Source: Umbilicaria muhlenbergii (lineage: Eukaryota; Ascomycota; Lecanoromycetes; Umbilicariales; Umbilicariaceae). From it: a DNA stretch of 64,000 nt. Of this stretch, positions 36,502 through 46,481 are shown one piece after another. A program made the position numbers and the translations under genes. Numbering within the stretch: the first letter of the stretch is position 1; each line of letters begins with the position of its first letter. The notes below the pieces were generated by a model. The model searched no databases. It saw only the letters and a program-made list of their open reading frames with translations, and had not been told where the DNA came from. Where the stretch lies: NCBI GenBank assembly GCA_000611775.1, contig KK106981.1, positions 9,632,619-9,696,618 of the forward strand, given 5' to 3'.

Positions 36502-37070
36502 GTTTGTGTCGAGACGACGTTACGAACGATGAACTTGGTCACTCAGCGAGGCGTCTGGAATTGATACCCAGGAGGCATGTTTGGTGTCAGCTTTTGTCAT
36601 GTTCGGAGCTTGAAACATGGTGTGAAGGTTGCAGGCACGTGAATGGAGATGATATTAACGGTGAAGATGATCTTGATTGGGTGGGTGTTACAGTGAACGT
36701 TTCGTGCATCAGGTGCTTTCCGCCTTCCCCTCGTTCACTGACCGGTTAAGCTCACCGTTTACTTTATATCAAGTCCAGGCTCCGGCGGCAGCTTATCGAG
36801 AACATACCCTTTTCGCTTTGTCGGTGACAGGCTCATCATCACTAGATATAAAGTCCAGATTCTCCCAACAGCTTTATCAAGAACACACCCTTCCGCCTTT
36901 GCAGCGATTAGGCTCACCACCACTCTATATCAAGTCAAGGCTCCCGCGACAGCTTGATCGAGAATACACCCTTTCCGCCTTTGCAGCGATTATGCTTACA
37001 ACATTCCATATTGAGTCCAGACACTCCCAACAGCTTTCTAAGGGAATATAAACTCCTAAACCATATCATT
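36502..37070. other. Promoter region of the F-box gene, with an 81-bp repeat array
   Basis: No gene. Most of the interval from 36751 is occupied by the tandem array described separately. Confidence 0.6.
36751..37040. repeat. 81-bp tandem repeat, three full copies plus a partial one
   Basis: Units begin at 36751, 36832, 36913 and 36995. Each opens with CTCAC/CTCAT, then a TATATCAAGTCCAGGCTC-like block, a CAGCTTNATCGAGAACA block, and CCCTTTCCGCCTTTGCAGCG. Copies have diverged noticeably. The array ends 31 bp before the F-box ATG, and part of the repeat motif (ACATCAAGTCCGAG) recurs near 37,840 before the second F-box copy. Confidence 0.8.
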
Positions 37071-37802
37071 ATGGTACAACCCCCGACCCTTCTCACGATT
37101 CCCATCGAACTACAAATGGATATCATCGCCCTTCTCCCCTTCCCGAACCTGCAAATTCTTTATGATATGCACTCACGCTTCCGTACCCTTATCGACCTAC
37201 CAAAGATCCGAGCCTCAACACCTCATGACGATCTTATGGAAGAGCTAGTCACCACTGCGCGTACTGATACATACCTTGCAACCAAAGACCTGTATGCCTG
37301 CAAATACTGTCTGGATCTTCTGCCAAAGGATCGTTTTGACGACAATATGCGGGAGAAGCCTAATCATAACTCCTTCTGCATCGACTGCGGTCTGCAAAAC
37401 AAAAGGTGTAAATTGGGCGCACGAATAAACTGCATTGGGATCTGGGGGGTCTATTGCTACGATTGCGGAACATTGAAGAAGGGGAAGGCCGACGCACCGT
37501 ACGTATCTGGTCCTTATTGCAGACAGTGCCAAGAAATCAGACTGGCGGCATGGAGGACGCTGCTCGATGAGGAATTATATGACTTTTGCCGCAGGAGGGC
37601 ACGGGGACAGAGCTTGAAGTATAATCACGATGGCTACCTTTCCCGTGATGGCGAGATGTCGGAGGAAGTACTGAAGGAGCAAGTTTGGAGCCTGACGTTT
37701 GTCGCGAAGGAGGTGCGTGTTAGTAGGGATTTTGCTGAGGTGCAAGCAAATTATTGCATGATGAGGTGGTATTTAAGGGAGCCTAGTATTTGGGGTATAT
37801 GA
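37071..37802 (+). CDS. F-box-like protein with Cys-rich C-terminal half
   Basis: Single-exon frame, 243 residues from ATG 37071. The N-terminus fits an F-box pattern (LLTIPIELQMDIIALLPFPN then LQILYDMHSRFRTLI), which in SCF ligases binds Skp1. The second half has paired cysteines: CKYCLDLL, FCIDCG, CYDCG and CRQC, suggesting zinc binding. Fungal genomes carry many such lineage-specific F-box genes; the substrate is unknown. It is immediately preceded by the 81-bp repeat array and followed after 120 bp by a decayed copy of itself. Confidence 0.7.
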   Translation: MVQPPTLLTIPIELQMDIIALLPFPNLQILYDMHSRFRTLIDLPKIRASTPHDDLMEELVTTARTDTYLATKDLYACKYCLDLLPKDRFDDNMREKPNHNSFCIDCGLQNKRCKLGARINCIGIWGVYCYDCGTLKKGKADAPYVSGPYCRQCQEIRLAAWRTLLDEELYDFCRRRARGQSLKYNHDGYLSRDGEMSEEVLKEQVWSLTFVAKEVRVSRDFAEVQANYCMMRWYLREPSIWGI

Positions 37803-37922
37803 CTGCGATGACGTGGCGGCTATAGTGAATGATATCTACATCAAGTCCGAGTTAGTCTAAGGTAGTTTCGGATCATTTTTCACACATCTACATCTACAAC
37901 ACTATCCTATACCCATCTTAAC

Positions 37923-38514
37923 ATGTCCTCGCCCGCAACACCTCCACAACCCACCCTCACCATGACCCCACCCTCCCTTCTCTTCACTCTCCCCACCAAG
38001 CTCCAAAAAGACATCCTCGATTTCCTCCCCTACCCAGCCCTACACCTCCTCCGCTCCACCCACCCCCACTCCCGCACGCTCATCAACTTCACCAAAGCCC
38101 GAGCCTCAACAACTTGGGGAGACCTCATCGACGAGACGATCGCCGCATACCGCCACGACCCCTTCCACAGACTAAAACGTATGCCGCCCTGCCGCGAATG
38201 CTTGCGCTTCAGACCAACGGCGAAATTTGCGGACAAAGTCTTGCACGAGAAACCCCCACACGAAATAGTTTTGCATCCACTGGCAGCGAGTGTATCTACC
38301 AAGCCCGGGGCGGAGGTTTGGAGTGGGGGGGAGACCGGGGGTGTGGTGTAAGAAATGCGGGATTTATAGGACGGGAGCGGAGGATACGGTGATGCGGGGA
38401 GAGGCGTTGTAAAGGAGGTGTAAAGAAGAGTGGGAAGGGGAATTGAAGAGGATGGCTGGGGTGGTGCGGGAGATGAAGTTTGGGTTTGGCGGGGAGCGGA
38501 TGGTACCTGCTTGA
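37923..38514 (+). pseudogene. Decayed tandem copy of the F-box-like gene
   Basis: The first 115 codons (SLLFTLPTKLQKDILDFLPY, TKARASTTWGDLIDETIAAY, PCRECLRFRPTAKFADKVLH) align with the intact gene at 37071. The homology then moves to another frame at about 38,262: after a TAG it reads FCIH, then GVWCKKCGIYRTGAED, and after a TAA at 38410 RRCKEEWEGELKRM, mirroring FCIDCG, GVYCYDCGTLKKGKAD and CRQCQEIRLAAWRTL. So at least one single-base insertion and two stops interrupt it. The open part alone would give a truncated 142-residue product ending at 38351. Confidence 0.7.
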
Positions 38515-39891
38515 CTAGGAAGATGGTGGCTGGGTGAGACGGGAGAGAGAAGGGGGTCGTGGATGCTGGGGTGAGGCAGGGGATTTGAACTGTCAAAGCG
38601 GTTGGAGTGAGGGGAAAGCAAGAAATATCTGTTGAATTTAGGCGCTGTCGGCTTACGGCAGTCGCTTATCCGGGTTGATATCGGTGTTGGATGGCAGGCA
38701 GGGTTTAGGGTTTTCGGGGTCCAGGCAGTAACGGCGGGGCCTTATAGTTAGCTGGTTCCCACGTTGTTCTTTGCTAGTCAGTCAGTCCTTATGGATATTT
38801 ACAACAATATCGACTATGTTTCCGCGTTCGTGATCTTATGGGCTGGCATTGCAGCGTTGATCATACCCCAGTGGTTTAGCCCAAAGAATACATTGGGTAC
38901 CTTAGCTAGAGCAATTAGAGGTGGCTACAGTGCTGTAGTTGAGTAAGGTAAAGTAATTCGTACGGCTAGGGTTCAAAAAAGCTTGGATTTTTAGCGAGGA
39001 TTTGGCGAGGGTAGAGCCGCAGAGGCGTGAGAGGGTACAATCAGTGCTGGTGTCTACGTAACGTCGTGCGGCTGAATCGTCCACCGCCAGCGGCAAATCT
39101 GTGCGTGGTAAATGCGCACTCCGTGGAAGCAGAGAGATGTTCGAGTTCTGCTTTCCTTCTGCCAATGATTCGGTCCGGGTACGAGGTGAATTATGCGCTA
39201 TCTGACCTCCTTGCGACCTACTTCGACACAGGCGAGGGGGAGGGTCTGTGGGGCGGGGATCTAAAATGGCTTGGTGATATTATCCCTGGACAGATCCCTG
39301 GAGGACGGGGCGGGTACCGAGTATTTGAGCATTCGCTCTTGTTTCTTTAAATTTTGAACTTCATGCTAATAATCGTTATTTGTGGGTTGGATTCCATATG
39401 AAAGAGAATTGGAGCACTGCGATGAGTCAAAACATAATTGGTGGTTAGGTATTAGTATGAGAAGCACTTCTGTAATAACTACAGAGTCATATCCCCTGCG
39501 CATACATACTCCGGAGTATGGTCCTTGCAACAGGATACAGGATATGGTGATTACGCCCGCTTTGTTAAGGGAGTTCCTGCCAAGTGATTTGCTTTGCACA
39601 TATTAGAGCGCATGTACACTGACGTCTAGGCTACCGTGGCTACGGAAGTACCTAGGTATACCGTCATGCAAGCCACGCGATGCTATGCGCCTTCACAGCC
39701 TCAGCGGCACCGAGTCTTGTTCATGTACTCGTAGGTATGCAGTGGGCTACAGATATGTATTTTCCAGTTTGCTGCCCTTCTCTGCAGTCTCAAGATGAGT
39801 ATATACTTTGCAGCACTCTTTAGAATGCTCTAAGCTATTCATCCCGTCGGGCCCAATAAGATCAAGCTCAGACTTACACAACAAGTGAGAA
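38515..39891. other. Spacer with a dispersed repeat copy
   Basis: Holds copy 1 of a dispersed repeat at about 38,640-38,790 and AT-richer sequence after 38,900. Short frames on both strands have no coding character. Confidence 0.5.
38640..38790. repeat. Dispersed repeat, copy 1
   Basis: Shares GCTTATC...GGGTTTAGGGTT...CAGGCAGTAACGGCGGGGCCTTATAGTTAG-type blocks with sequences at about 50,110-50,290 and 51,136-51,240. Boundaries are approximate. Confidence 0.5.
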
Positions 39892-42800
39892 ATGTCTATC
39901 ATCGGTAAATTGACAGCATCCGCGGCCAGTGGCACTGTCGAAATAACGCCTGCTCTTGCGAATTTCAACTTCGATTTCGCCCTGTACAGAATTGAAGCGC
40001 CCAAGGAGTTTGAAGGCGTTGGTGCTGCTTTATCCAATTTCCGACGGCAGGAGGCTGAGAGCGGCATGTCTCACACCACGGCTCGAAAGCTCGGCGCTCT
40101 TTTTGAACAATTGCTTCCCCCAGTTCCAGAACTTATCAAAGCCTACGGCCAAAGAGCGTCAGAGATATCTCAATCTTCATCTATTGATCCTCAAATACGT
40201 AGCACCTACGGCGTCTTTGCCAGTCGAGTTGGTACAGATGCCACTAGCTTATGGGCAGCAGCTACTTCTGGCCAAGCAGCAATAGCCGTCCACTTACTTG
40301 CTTGCATGCTAGCTAAGATCTGGGAAGGGTCCGAGGCAACATCCATCTGGGTTGAGATTGTTAAGAGGAGGAAGGAGGAAGTCAGTGCCGAGTTCGAGCG
40401 GGACAATGTTGTCAACATGGCTACTTTTGCTGCCGCAAAACAAGAGTTGACACGAACCCAAATGGCGGAATGGGATGCCAGTGCACGTGCGTGGTTGAGA
40501 GCAGCAAACGCGGTTAAAACGAAACAGCAGCGTCAACTGATGTTGATTCTCGACAACATTCAGATGCCTGTCAACCTGACGGCCGACACATATGGAAGTG
40601 TAATTAAAGCGTGGAGAAACTCTCTAGTGCAGATGGAGGGTTTGATCAAGGGCGTTGCTCAACAGGCACAAGGCGGTGATATTCTTCTGGCCCTCTCCGC
40701 CTGGCATCTTTATCCAGATATTATCGTCGTTGTTCCTAGTTCAGCACATGTCCGCCAGCACGATCCGATCTTTGCCTCAGGGGGTGTGTTGACCATTGGA
40801 CTACCCAAACTGAACTGTGAGCACCCTGGCATATATTGGTCATTACCGTTAGCACATCTTCGACACTACGGTGCGCCTGTTAGATCAGCACGCTCAATCG
40901 ATAGCAGTGAGCAATCCAGGATATCCCTCGAGGAGCTCTTGCAAGCCGCTCTCGGTTGTGTTCTCCAGGGGTGGGGCGACGCCGGATCAAACACTTCAAG
41001 GGCCTTGGGCTGGCTTTCTCGAGTATCAGACATGCTCAGCGATAATACGTTGGCTGACTTGGCGAAAGCCCGGGCAATGGTCCATGGAGAGGCGAATGCA
41101 TCCTGGTTCAATCTTCTGCTCATGGCCTCAAAATATTATTTCACAGCCACAGGCAATGAACGGAGCGTTGCGAACAAGCTAATATCTCTAGGGCGCAAGC
41201 ACGGGAGAGCGTTCCTAGGCCTTCCGCCAATGCCACTACTAGGACTGCTCGAGCATGGTGCTTTTGTTAGCCTGATCAAGACAGAAGACGGAAAGATCGA
41301 GCTTCTCCGCAAGGTTGCGAAGGATTATGCCGCGGAGATGTTTGTAGAAAGTCATCGGATCTTCATTCGATATAGCCGGCGGTATCCAAGATGGTCTAAA
41401 ACTGTTTACGAGTATGCGACTGCATTGCCGTGGAGCAGATTGACGCACAAGAGGAAGTTTGACGATTCACAACAACAGGGCACAGGACATTGTCGATGGC
41501 TACATGCTGGGGGTAACTTGCGTCGACGTGCATCCAGCTCAACATACTATCGAAAGTTGGACTCAGTTTATTTAAGGGAAAAGGTGTTCCCATTTAGCGT
41601 TCAAAAGACCAGGCATATGGTTCCTGCTGATTTTGCGCACTGGCATGCAACCCGGGGGCACGCCAAAACCTCATTCGAAACAGAACGGGACTTGTTTACT
41701 AAAGACGAGTCCGAGCAGATTCATCAAGAGTTCGAAATTAGGAGGCGATTTTATTCTTCAAAAGGAGAAGATATAGCCAGACGAGAAGATTGGCTTATTG
41801 AAGACTTCGCTTTAGAAACAATGGGTATATTTTGGGAGGACACGGAAATGTCCAGTGCGACCCCAGACACAGGAGACCAAGGGACGACCCCCTGGTTTAA
41901 GTTTCTCTACGGCGATGTTGATTCAGCAGCTCTCTTTGTCGTTGAGGGCCGAGAACAGTTGATCAATCTTGTTCGCACGGTTGAGAAAGATTCAGATGCG
42001 TTCTATTCACTCTTTGAGTCAGACCAAACAGATGCCAACAGTGTAGTAAATCGATTACACACAATATTCCAAAGGGCTAACATGGAGATTGATCCTCACC
42101 TCAAATCTCTCAAGGCTTTGTCTAGCGCAGCAAAGGTGTACAAAACCTTCGGAAACGCTTCGGTCGATGTTCGAGTCCTACAACAACGTCTTTACGATGC
42201 GTATTGGGTACAGCCCCTGAGAAGAGAACTTTCACCCATCAACTACAAGAGCGAACCACACGAAACTCCTGACTCTCTTCGTCCTTTCACACTAGACCGA
42301 GCAAGCGCCTTTGCGTGCGTTACTATGTTTGAGTCAGGCACGTATAACGCCAAACCAGCCGACCTTAAAAACGTCATGGCAATGTCATCTGGAGACTCAA
42401 TATACGTCGCAGCAACATTGTTGTGCGACCCATCCGAGAACACTCCTCAGGGAGAAATCAGACGAATCTCGGGTAACATCGGACGTCCCGGTATAGCATT
42501 CATGGTACCCCCAACGGACCCACTAATGAAAGAAGTCTCATTAACGGAATGGCCCCAAATCAGCCGCAACGATTTCGACGGCCAAATTAAGAATTGTTTC
42601 CAGCCTACCTCCCTGCACCTCTCCTTCACGAGCGCTCAAACCTCCCTATTCATCGGATTCTCCGGCGCCCAAGACACCGACGTCTACATGCTCGAGACCC
42701 TCATCTCCTTACACTACGGCGGGAAATGGTTCGCCGACTTGGACATTCTCAAAGCGATCAACAGCCTCAAATTGAGACGCCTGCCTCCATGCGACGACCC

Positions 42801-43062
42801 CAACTGCGGAGGAGCGCAGGGGCTCAAATCGCAAGTCACGTGCATCGACAACTGGCTCGAGCTGGTGGATGCGCCGGAGCAACATACCAGCCTTGTGCGG
42901 GCGCACCGGAATTGGCAAGCCAGACTGGCGGCTACGGCGATCAGTATTGCCAAGGGGTACGACACGCTCGTTCTGCCGGACGAGGTGTGTTGGCAGTGTT
43001 TCGATCGGGTGATCAATAAATATTGGTGGCAGAAGCATAATCAGGTCATTGCGATCGGATGA
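39892..43062 (+). CDS. Large conserved fungal protein of unknown function (1056 aa)
   Basis: One intronless frame of 1056 residues, unusual in this intron-bearing window. It begins MSIIGKLTASAASGTVEITP and shows no transmembrane segment or signal peptide. Clear blocks are FNFDFALYRIEAPKEFEGVG, HTTARKLGALFEQLLPPVPE, TSGQAAIAVHLLACMLAKIW and AWHLYPDIIVVVPSSAHVRQ, and a Cys-bearing C-terminal part (RLPPCDDPNCGG, EVCWQCFDRVINKYWWQKHN). I recognise the opening as typical of a family widespread and multi-copy in filamentous ascomycetes, but know no assigned function. The last third, from about residue 780, has a run that reads like a surveillance or metabolite-binding fold, but I cannot support one. 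It is intact, flanked by gene-poor sequence, and has no obvious partner gene. Confidence 0.8.
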   Translation: MSIIGKLTASAASGTVEITPALANFNFDFALYRIEAPKEFEGVGAALSNFRRQEAESGMSHTTARKLGALFEQLLPPVPELIKAYGQRASEISQSSSIDPQIRSTYGVFASRVGTDATSLWAAATSGQAAIAVHLLACMLAKIWEGSEATSIWVEIVKRRKEEVSAEFERDNVVNMATFAAAKQELTRTQMAEWDASARAWLRAANAVKTKQQRQLMLILDNIQMPVNLTADTYGSVIKAWRNSLVQMEGLIKGVAQQAQGGDILLALSAWHLYPDIIVVVPSSAHVRQHDPIFASGGVLTIGLPKLNCEHPGIYWSLPLAHLRHYGAPVRSARSIDSSEQSRISLEELLQAALGCVLQGWGDAGSNTSRALGWLSRVSDMLSDNTLADLAKARAMVHGEANASWFNLLLMASKYYFTATGNERSVANKLISLGRKHGRAFLGLPPMPLLGLLEHGAFVSLIKTEDGKIELLRKVAKDYAAEMFVESHRIFIRYSRRYPRWSKTVYEYATALPWSRLTHKRKFDDSQQQGTGHCRWLHAGGNLRRRASSSTYYRKLDSVYLREKVFPFSVQKTRHMVPADFAHWHATRGHAKTSFETERDLFTKDESEQIHQEFEIRRRFYSSKGEDIARREDWLIEDFALETMGIFWEDTEMSSATPDTGDQGTTPWFKFLYGDVDSAALFVVEGREQLINLVRTVEKDSDAFYSLFESDQTDANSVVNRLHTIFQRANMEIDPHLKSLKALSSAAKVYKTFGNASVDVRVLQQRLYDAYWVQPLRRELSPINYKSEPHETPDSLRPFTLDRASAFACVTMFESGTYNAKPADLKNVMAMSSGDSIYVAATLLCDPSENTPQGEIRRISGNIGRPGIAFMVPPTDPLMKEVSLTEWPQISRNDFDGQIKNCFQPTSLHLSFTSAQTSLFIGFSGAQDTDVYMLETLISLHYGGKWFADLDILKAINSLKLRRLPPCDDPNCGGAQGLKSQVTCIDNWLELVDAPEQHTSLVRAHRNWQARLAATAISIAKGYDTLVLPDEVCWQCFDRVINKYWWQKHNQVIAIG

Positions 43063-43411
43063 GACATCGACGTGTGTGATCACTTAATCTCAATAAGGAG
43101 AATAAAAGGAGGATGGGGAAGCTAGGGGTCATGCGTTAGGCGTATGGGCAGCTTTGCAGACACCCTTGCTCATGTACGCCACCAGCCATTTGAACTGTTC
43201 ACGGTATGGATCATCTCTCATCTCTCATCTCTCAAACCACCGGGTATCTGACATCAGCGCTACCACCTCAGACCACATGCGTAAACCTTCAGATACCATC
43301 AAATCCATCCTACGCCTTTCCTTTCCCTTCCTTTCCTTTCCATCCTCCCCGCAAATCCCCCCCCCCCACCACCTCCTTCCCCCTCCTCCCCACCCCACCC
43401 CAAAGCAACAC
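43063..43411. other. Convergent intergenic region
   Basis: About 350 bp between the convergent 1056-aa gene and mbp1-like gene. It contains a strongly C-rich run at about 43,315-43,410. No feature is seen. Confidence 0.5.
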
Positions 43412-45574
43412 CTACGCACAAACCGGCGTCCCCACCCCACCCCCATCCTCCATCCGACTCAACTCCAACTCCTCCAAAATATCCGGCACGAACCCTTCGA
43501 CCTCTTCCTCCGCGACCCCCATCGCCGAAGCGATCAACCGCGTATAATCCTTGCCCTTCTCGCTCATCCCCGCCGACGCCTGCGCCTGCACCACCTCCTG
43601 CGCCAACTGCCTCCGCAGCGTCTGCTGCGCCTGCAACGCGTACGCCGCCTGCAATTTCTCCTTCAACTCGTCTTCGGGGGTGAATGCGACAACGACGGCG
43701 GCGGGTGCTCTTTCCTCCTCGGCGCGCACGAGGGCATGCAGGGTCGCGTGTTGGGACTGTTCGAGCAAGCTCTCGAGTTCGTGTTCGAGGGCGGCGTATT
43801 CGGTGGATTGGGAGTGGGCGACGAGGTCGTCGCCGTCTTCGCGGTTCATGAGGTCGAAGAGCTGTTGCCGGATATGGTGGCGTTCGGACTCAACGGTGGA
43901 GAGGAGGCGGCCGGCTTCGTCGAGGTCGTGCGTCTTTTCGAGCACTTCGGTTTCCATTGTTTGGGCGAGCTGGGCGCCTTTGTCGGAGATGAGGGGGCCG
44001 AAACTGGAGCTGAAGGAGCGGGCGGCGGGGGTTTGGTAGCTGGGGATGCGCTTCTTCGGGATCAGGTCGAGGCCGTTGGGTTGGGAGTCGGTTTGGATGG
44101 GAGAGGAGGAGACGAGGGGGAAGCGCTCGGGGCGTTGGGTTCGATGTTTGTAGATGATCTGTTCTGCGGTCTCGTTTGCGTTGTTGTAGATATCGCCGGC
44201 GACTCCATGCCCTTGGAATGCTCGGATGCACTTCCGGGAATTGTGTCTAGCTACTATGTGTAGGGCCGTGTCTCCCTGCTTATCCTGCGTGTTGAGGAAG
44301 TTCGCGAACTGTTGACTCGGACAAAGTTCACTGAGTTTGTTCAAAAGAACGTCGATGTAGTATCTAGCACACTTTGACTTGGCGTGGCTGCTTGTAGTCC
44401 AAGCCGCATGGTGAAAGATTGTACCCCCGAAGTAGTCTTGAGTCATAATGGTTTCTGAGAGTAGATGTACAAGCTTCGGCATCGTCTGTTTCTCGTGATT
44501 GTTTGTAAAGAGAACCGCTCGAATCAATGGCGTCTCGCCACGGACATTGCGAGCCTCAGGGTTGGCGCCACGGCGAAGAAGGTCCTTGACTACATCGATA
44601 TCACCCATCGCAGCTCCCCAGTGAAGGGCGGTGTGTCTCTGATCGTCGATGGTGCGGTTCACTTGGAAATTCTCGGGAGGTACGGGCGGTGTGATATTAA
44701 GAAGCGGTGCATCAGATGAGGAGAGCATAAAGTAGTCGAGTAGCTCATCGGCATACATGACGTGTTGCTGCTCGACAATGGAGAGCTGCTCGCCGGAATC
44801 TGGCACGCGCTTGCGTTTGCGTCCAGAGAACTGCGAACGTTGTAGCATATCGTCTTCATCCATCATAGATTCGGATGCGACGGTGGAGTTATCTGGGGTC
44901 TCGTCATCGTTGAGTTGTGCGCTAATGTTTTCGTATTGATCTTCGCTCATCTGACGATGGACAGGCACTGGTTTGGGTTCTGCTCGTCAGCATCCGTCAA
45001 CACCAACGTAGAGAGAAAGGTGGTCGTACTAGGAGCTCTTCGGATCGGGGCTGCCTTTGGCGCCTTGGGCTTGTTCGATGCAGCAGTTGTGTGCTTAGGA
45101 GCTTGCGGTGGACTTCTGTCTCCAGGGACATAGTCGAAGATGGGTCTCAGTTTCTCGAGGACGCCATTGCGCTCTGCCAGCACTCGACCGTCATGCAAAG
45201 GTACCCAGGTGCCTGATATGATGTGTTAGGTAAAGTTTGTGGAGAGATGATATGGTCTTGACTTGCCCTGGTATTTTCCGTAACCGCCCTGAACCTTCTC
45301 GTGAACACCCTTTTGTACTTCCCTCTCCAGGATTCTTGTTCGCGCTGGCTTATCGAAGTCGGCGACTTTGAGGATGTGTGTGGCATTGATCCAGTCGTCC
45401 GCACGACGGCGCATTACATGATTCCCTTCGACGTTGAACTCAAAGACCGGTACCTTGACAACCGTCAGCTTGAGTTCCCACAAGGACGACATAGCAGCAA
45501 GCATTGACCAGAAGAATACTCACATTGCTGTACGTCGCAGAATAGATTCTGCTTGCATCGTCGTTCGGCGCCAT
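43412..45574 (-). CDS. mbp1: APSES/ankyrin cell-cycle transcription factor, Mbp1 type
   Basis: DNA-binding subunit of an MBF-like complex that drives G1/S genes through MCB elements. Minus-strand exons 45524-45574, 45267-45453, 45030-45212 and 43412-44967 close in phase (658 residues). The KilA-N/APSES domain spans exons 1-3: [60 protein letters not shown] basic linker (RKRKR) and ankyrin repeats follow ([39 protein letters not shown]), then a C-terminal coiled coil. Intron 2 has a GC donor (GCAAGT), required by the unbroken KYQG-TWVP homology. The gene is divergent from ndufb7, sharing a 422-bp region that holds an ACGCGT box, so self-regulation is plausible. Exon 4 is read in strongly codon-biased GC-rich sequence at its 3' end. 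Confidence 0.9.
45213..45266 (-). other. GC-AG intron in the mbp1-like gene
   Basis: 54-bp intron with donor G|GCAAGT and acceptor ATATCAG|. The residues around it ([13 protein letters not shown]) are strictly conserved in APSES factors, so the junction is well fixed. No GT donor nearby preserves the frame. Confidence 0.8.
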
Positions 45575-45996
45575 GATGGATGGCCGTTTCTTTCATTCAG
45601 CAGCTGCCCGTCACTACCGGATAGTCGGGTTTAGCGACTAGTGTGTCGTTGAGAAGATTCCTTTGTTCTGTGGTGTCGAAGACTAGTCGAGCAGTACCTT
45701 GACTATCAATGATCATGAAGTATCCGTCTTCGAAAACAAGGGAATCTACAAAAGGCGAGTTTTGGAGGTGAGCTTCAAAGTGAGTAGACTACAAGTAGAT
45801 GGAGGCCGACTGAGGAGACGCGCCGACAGCCGCCGACGCGTTAATTAAGTGCGGGGTGCTAGTCCCTTTCCAGCAAGCGAGCTTGGCTTCAGCACCAAGC
45901 CGGATACAGCAAGAGTGGCCCTTGACGTCTTCAGCGAGATACACGCCATTGGGCATAACGCAAGGAGCTCGAGGAAGTGCGGCTGTATTTGCAAAC
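45575..45996. promoter_or_regulatory. Divergent promoter mbp1/ndufb7
   Basis: 422 bp between the two start codons. It contains ACGCGT at 45836-45841 and ACGCGC at 45818-45823, the MluI cell-cycle box core bound by Mbp1-class factors. Confidence 0.5.
45836..45841. promoter_or_regulatory. MCB box ACGCGT
   Basis: Exact MluI cell-cycle box, 262 bp upstream of the mbp1-like start. The hexamer occurs elsewhere in the window by chance, so function is inferred from position. Confidence 0.35.
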
Positions 45997-46481
45997 ATGA
46001 CGGTCACAGAGACTGTCAAGGAGACACTTGGTCTCGGGGCTGCGCCTTGTGAGTATCCAGCACTTACCAAAACAGTTGCCCAGGTTAACCAGACCGTCAT
46101 CTCGTACCTTACTTCTGGAGCACCCGGCGATGGTGCTTGAGCTATACTGACGTGAATCTACGAAGCTGCGCCCGCCTCCAGAGAAGCAATGTCCGAAGCT
46201 CGACTTCCACTACCCTACCGAGACAGTTGCGCCCACCTCCTTATCCCGCTGAATCGGTGTCGATTCGAAGAGTACTACCTGCCCTGGAAATGCGAGGTAT
46301 GATCATGGCCTTTGGCGGCACTGGGCGCTCCAACACGGGGACAGAAGACGCCAGCTAACCAGGGTTTGGCGGATAGACCGAGAGACATACGTACGAGAAG
46401 TGCCAGTATGAAGAATTCAAGAAGCGGGTCGCAAAGATGGACGAATTAAGGGAAGCAAAGGGTGGAGCGAGGAGCAATTGA
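45997..46481 (+). CDS. ndufb7: NADH:ubiquinone oxidoreductase subunit NDUFB7/B18
   Basis: Accessory subunit of mitochondrial complex I on the intermembrane-space side. Exons 45997-46048, 46166-46296 and 46377-46481 close in phase (95 residues, short as is usual for this family in fungi). The sequence MSEARLPLPYRDSCAHLLIP, LNRCRFEEYYLPWKCE and HTYEKCQYEEFKKRVAKMDE shows the two CX9C pairs of the CHCH fold, which are oxidised by the Mia40 pathway in the intermembrane space. The gene is too small and too divided for single-frame detection. The N-terminal exon (MTVTETVKETLGLGAAP) is the least certain part. It is divergent from mbp1. Confidence 0.93.

Noticed and set aside
38560-38600. Possible minus-strand tRNA end (GTTCAAATCCCC)
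   Set aside because: The T-stem does not pair and no cloverleaf upstream is visible.
43154-44263. 369-residue plus-strand open frame
   Set aside because: Antisense to the well-supported mbp1 exon 4.
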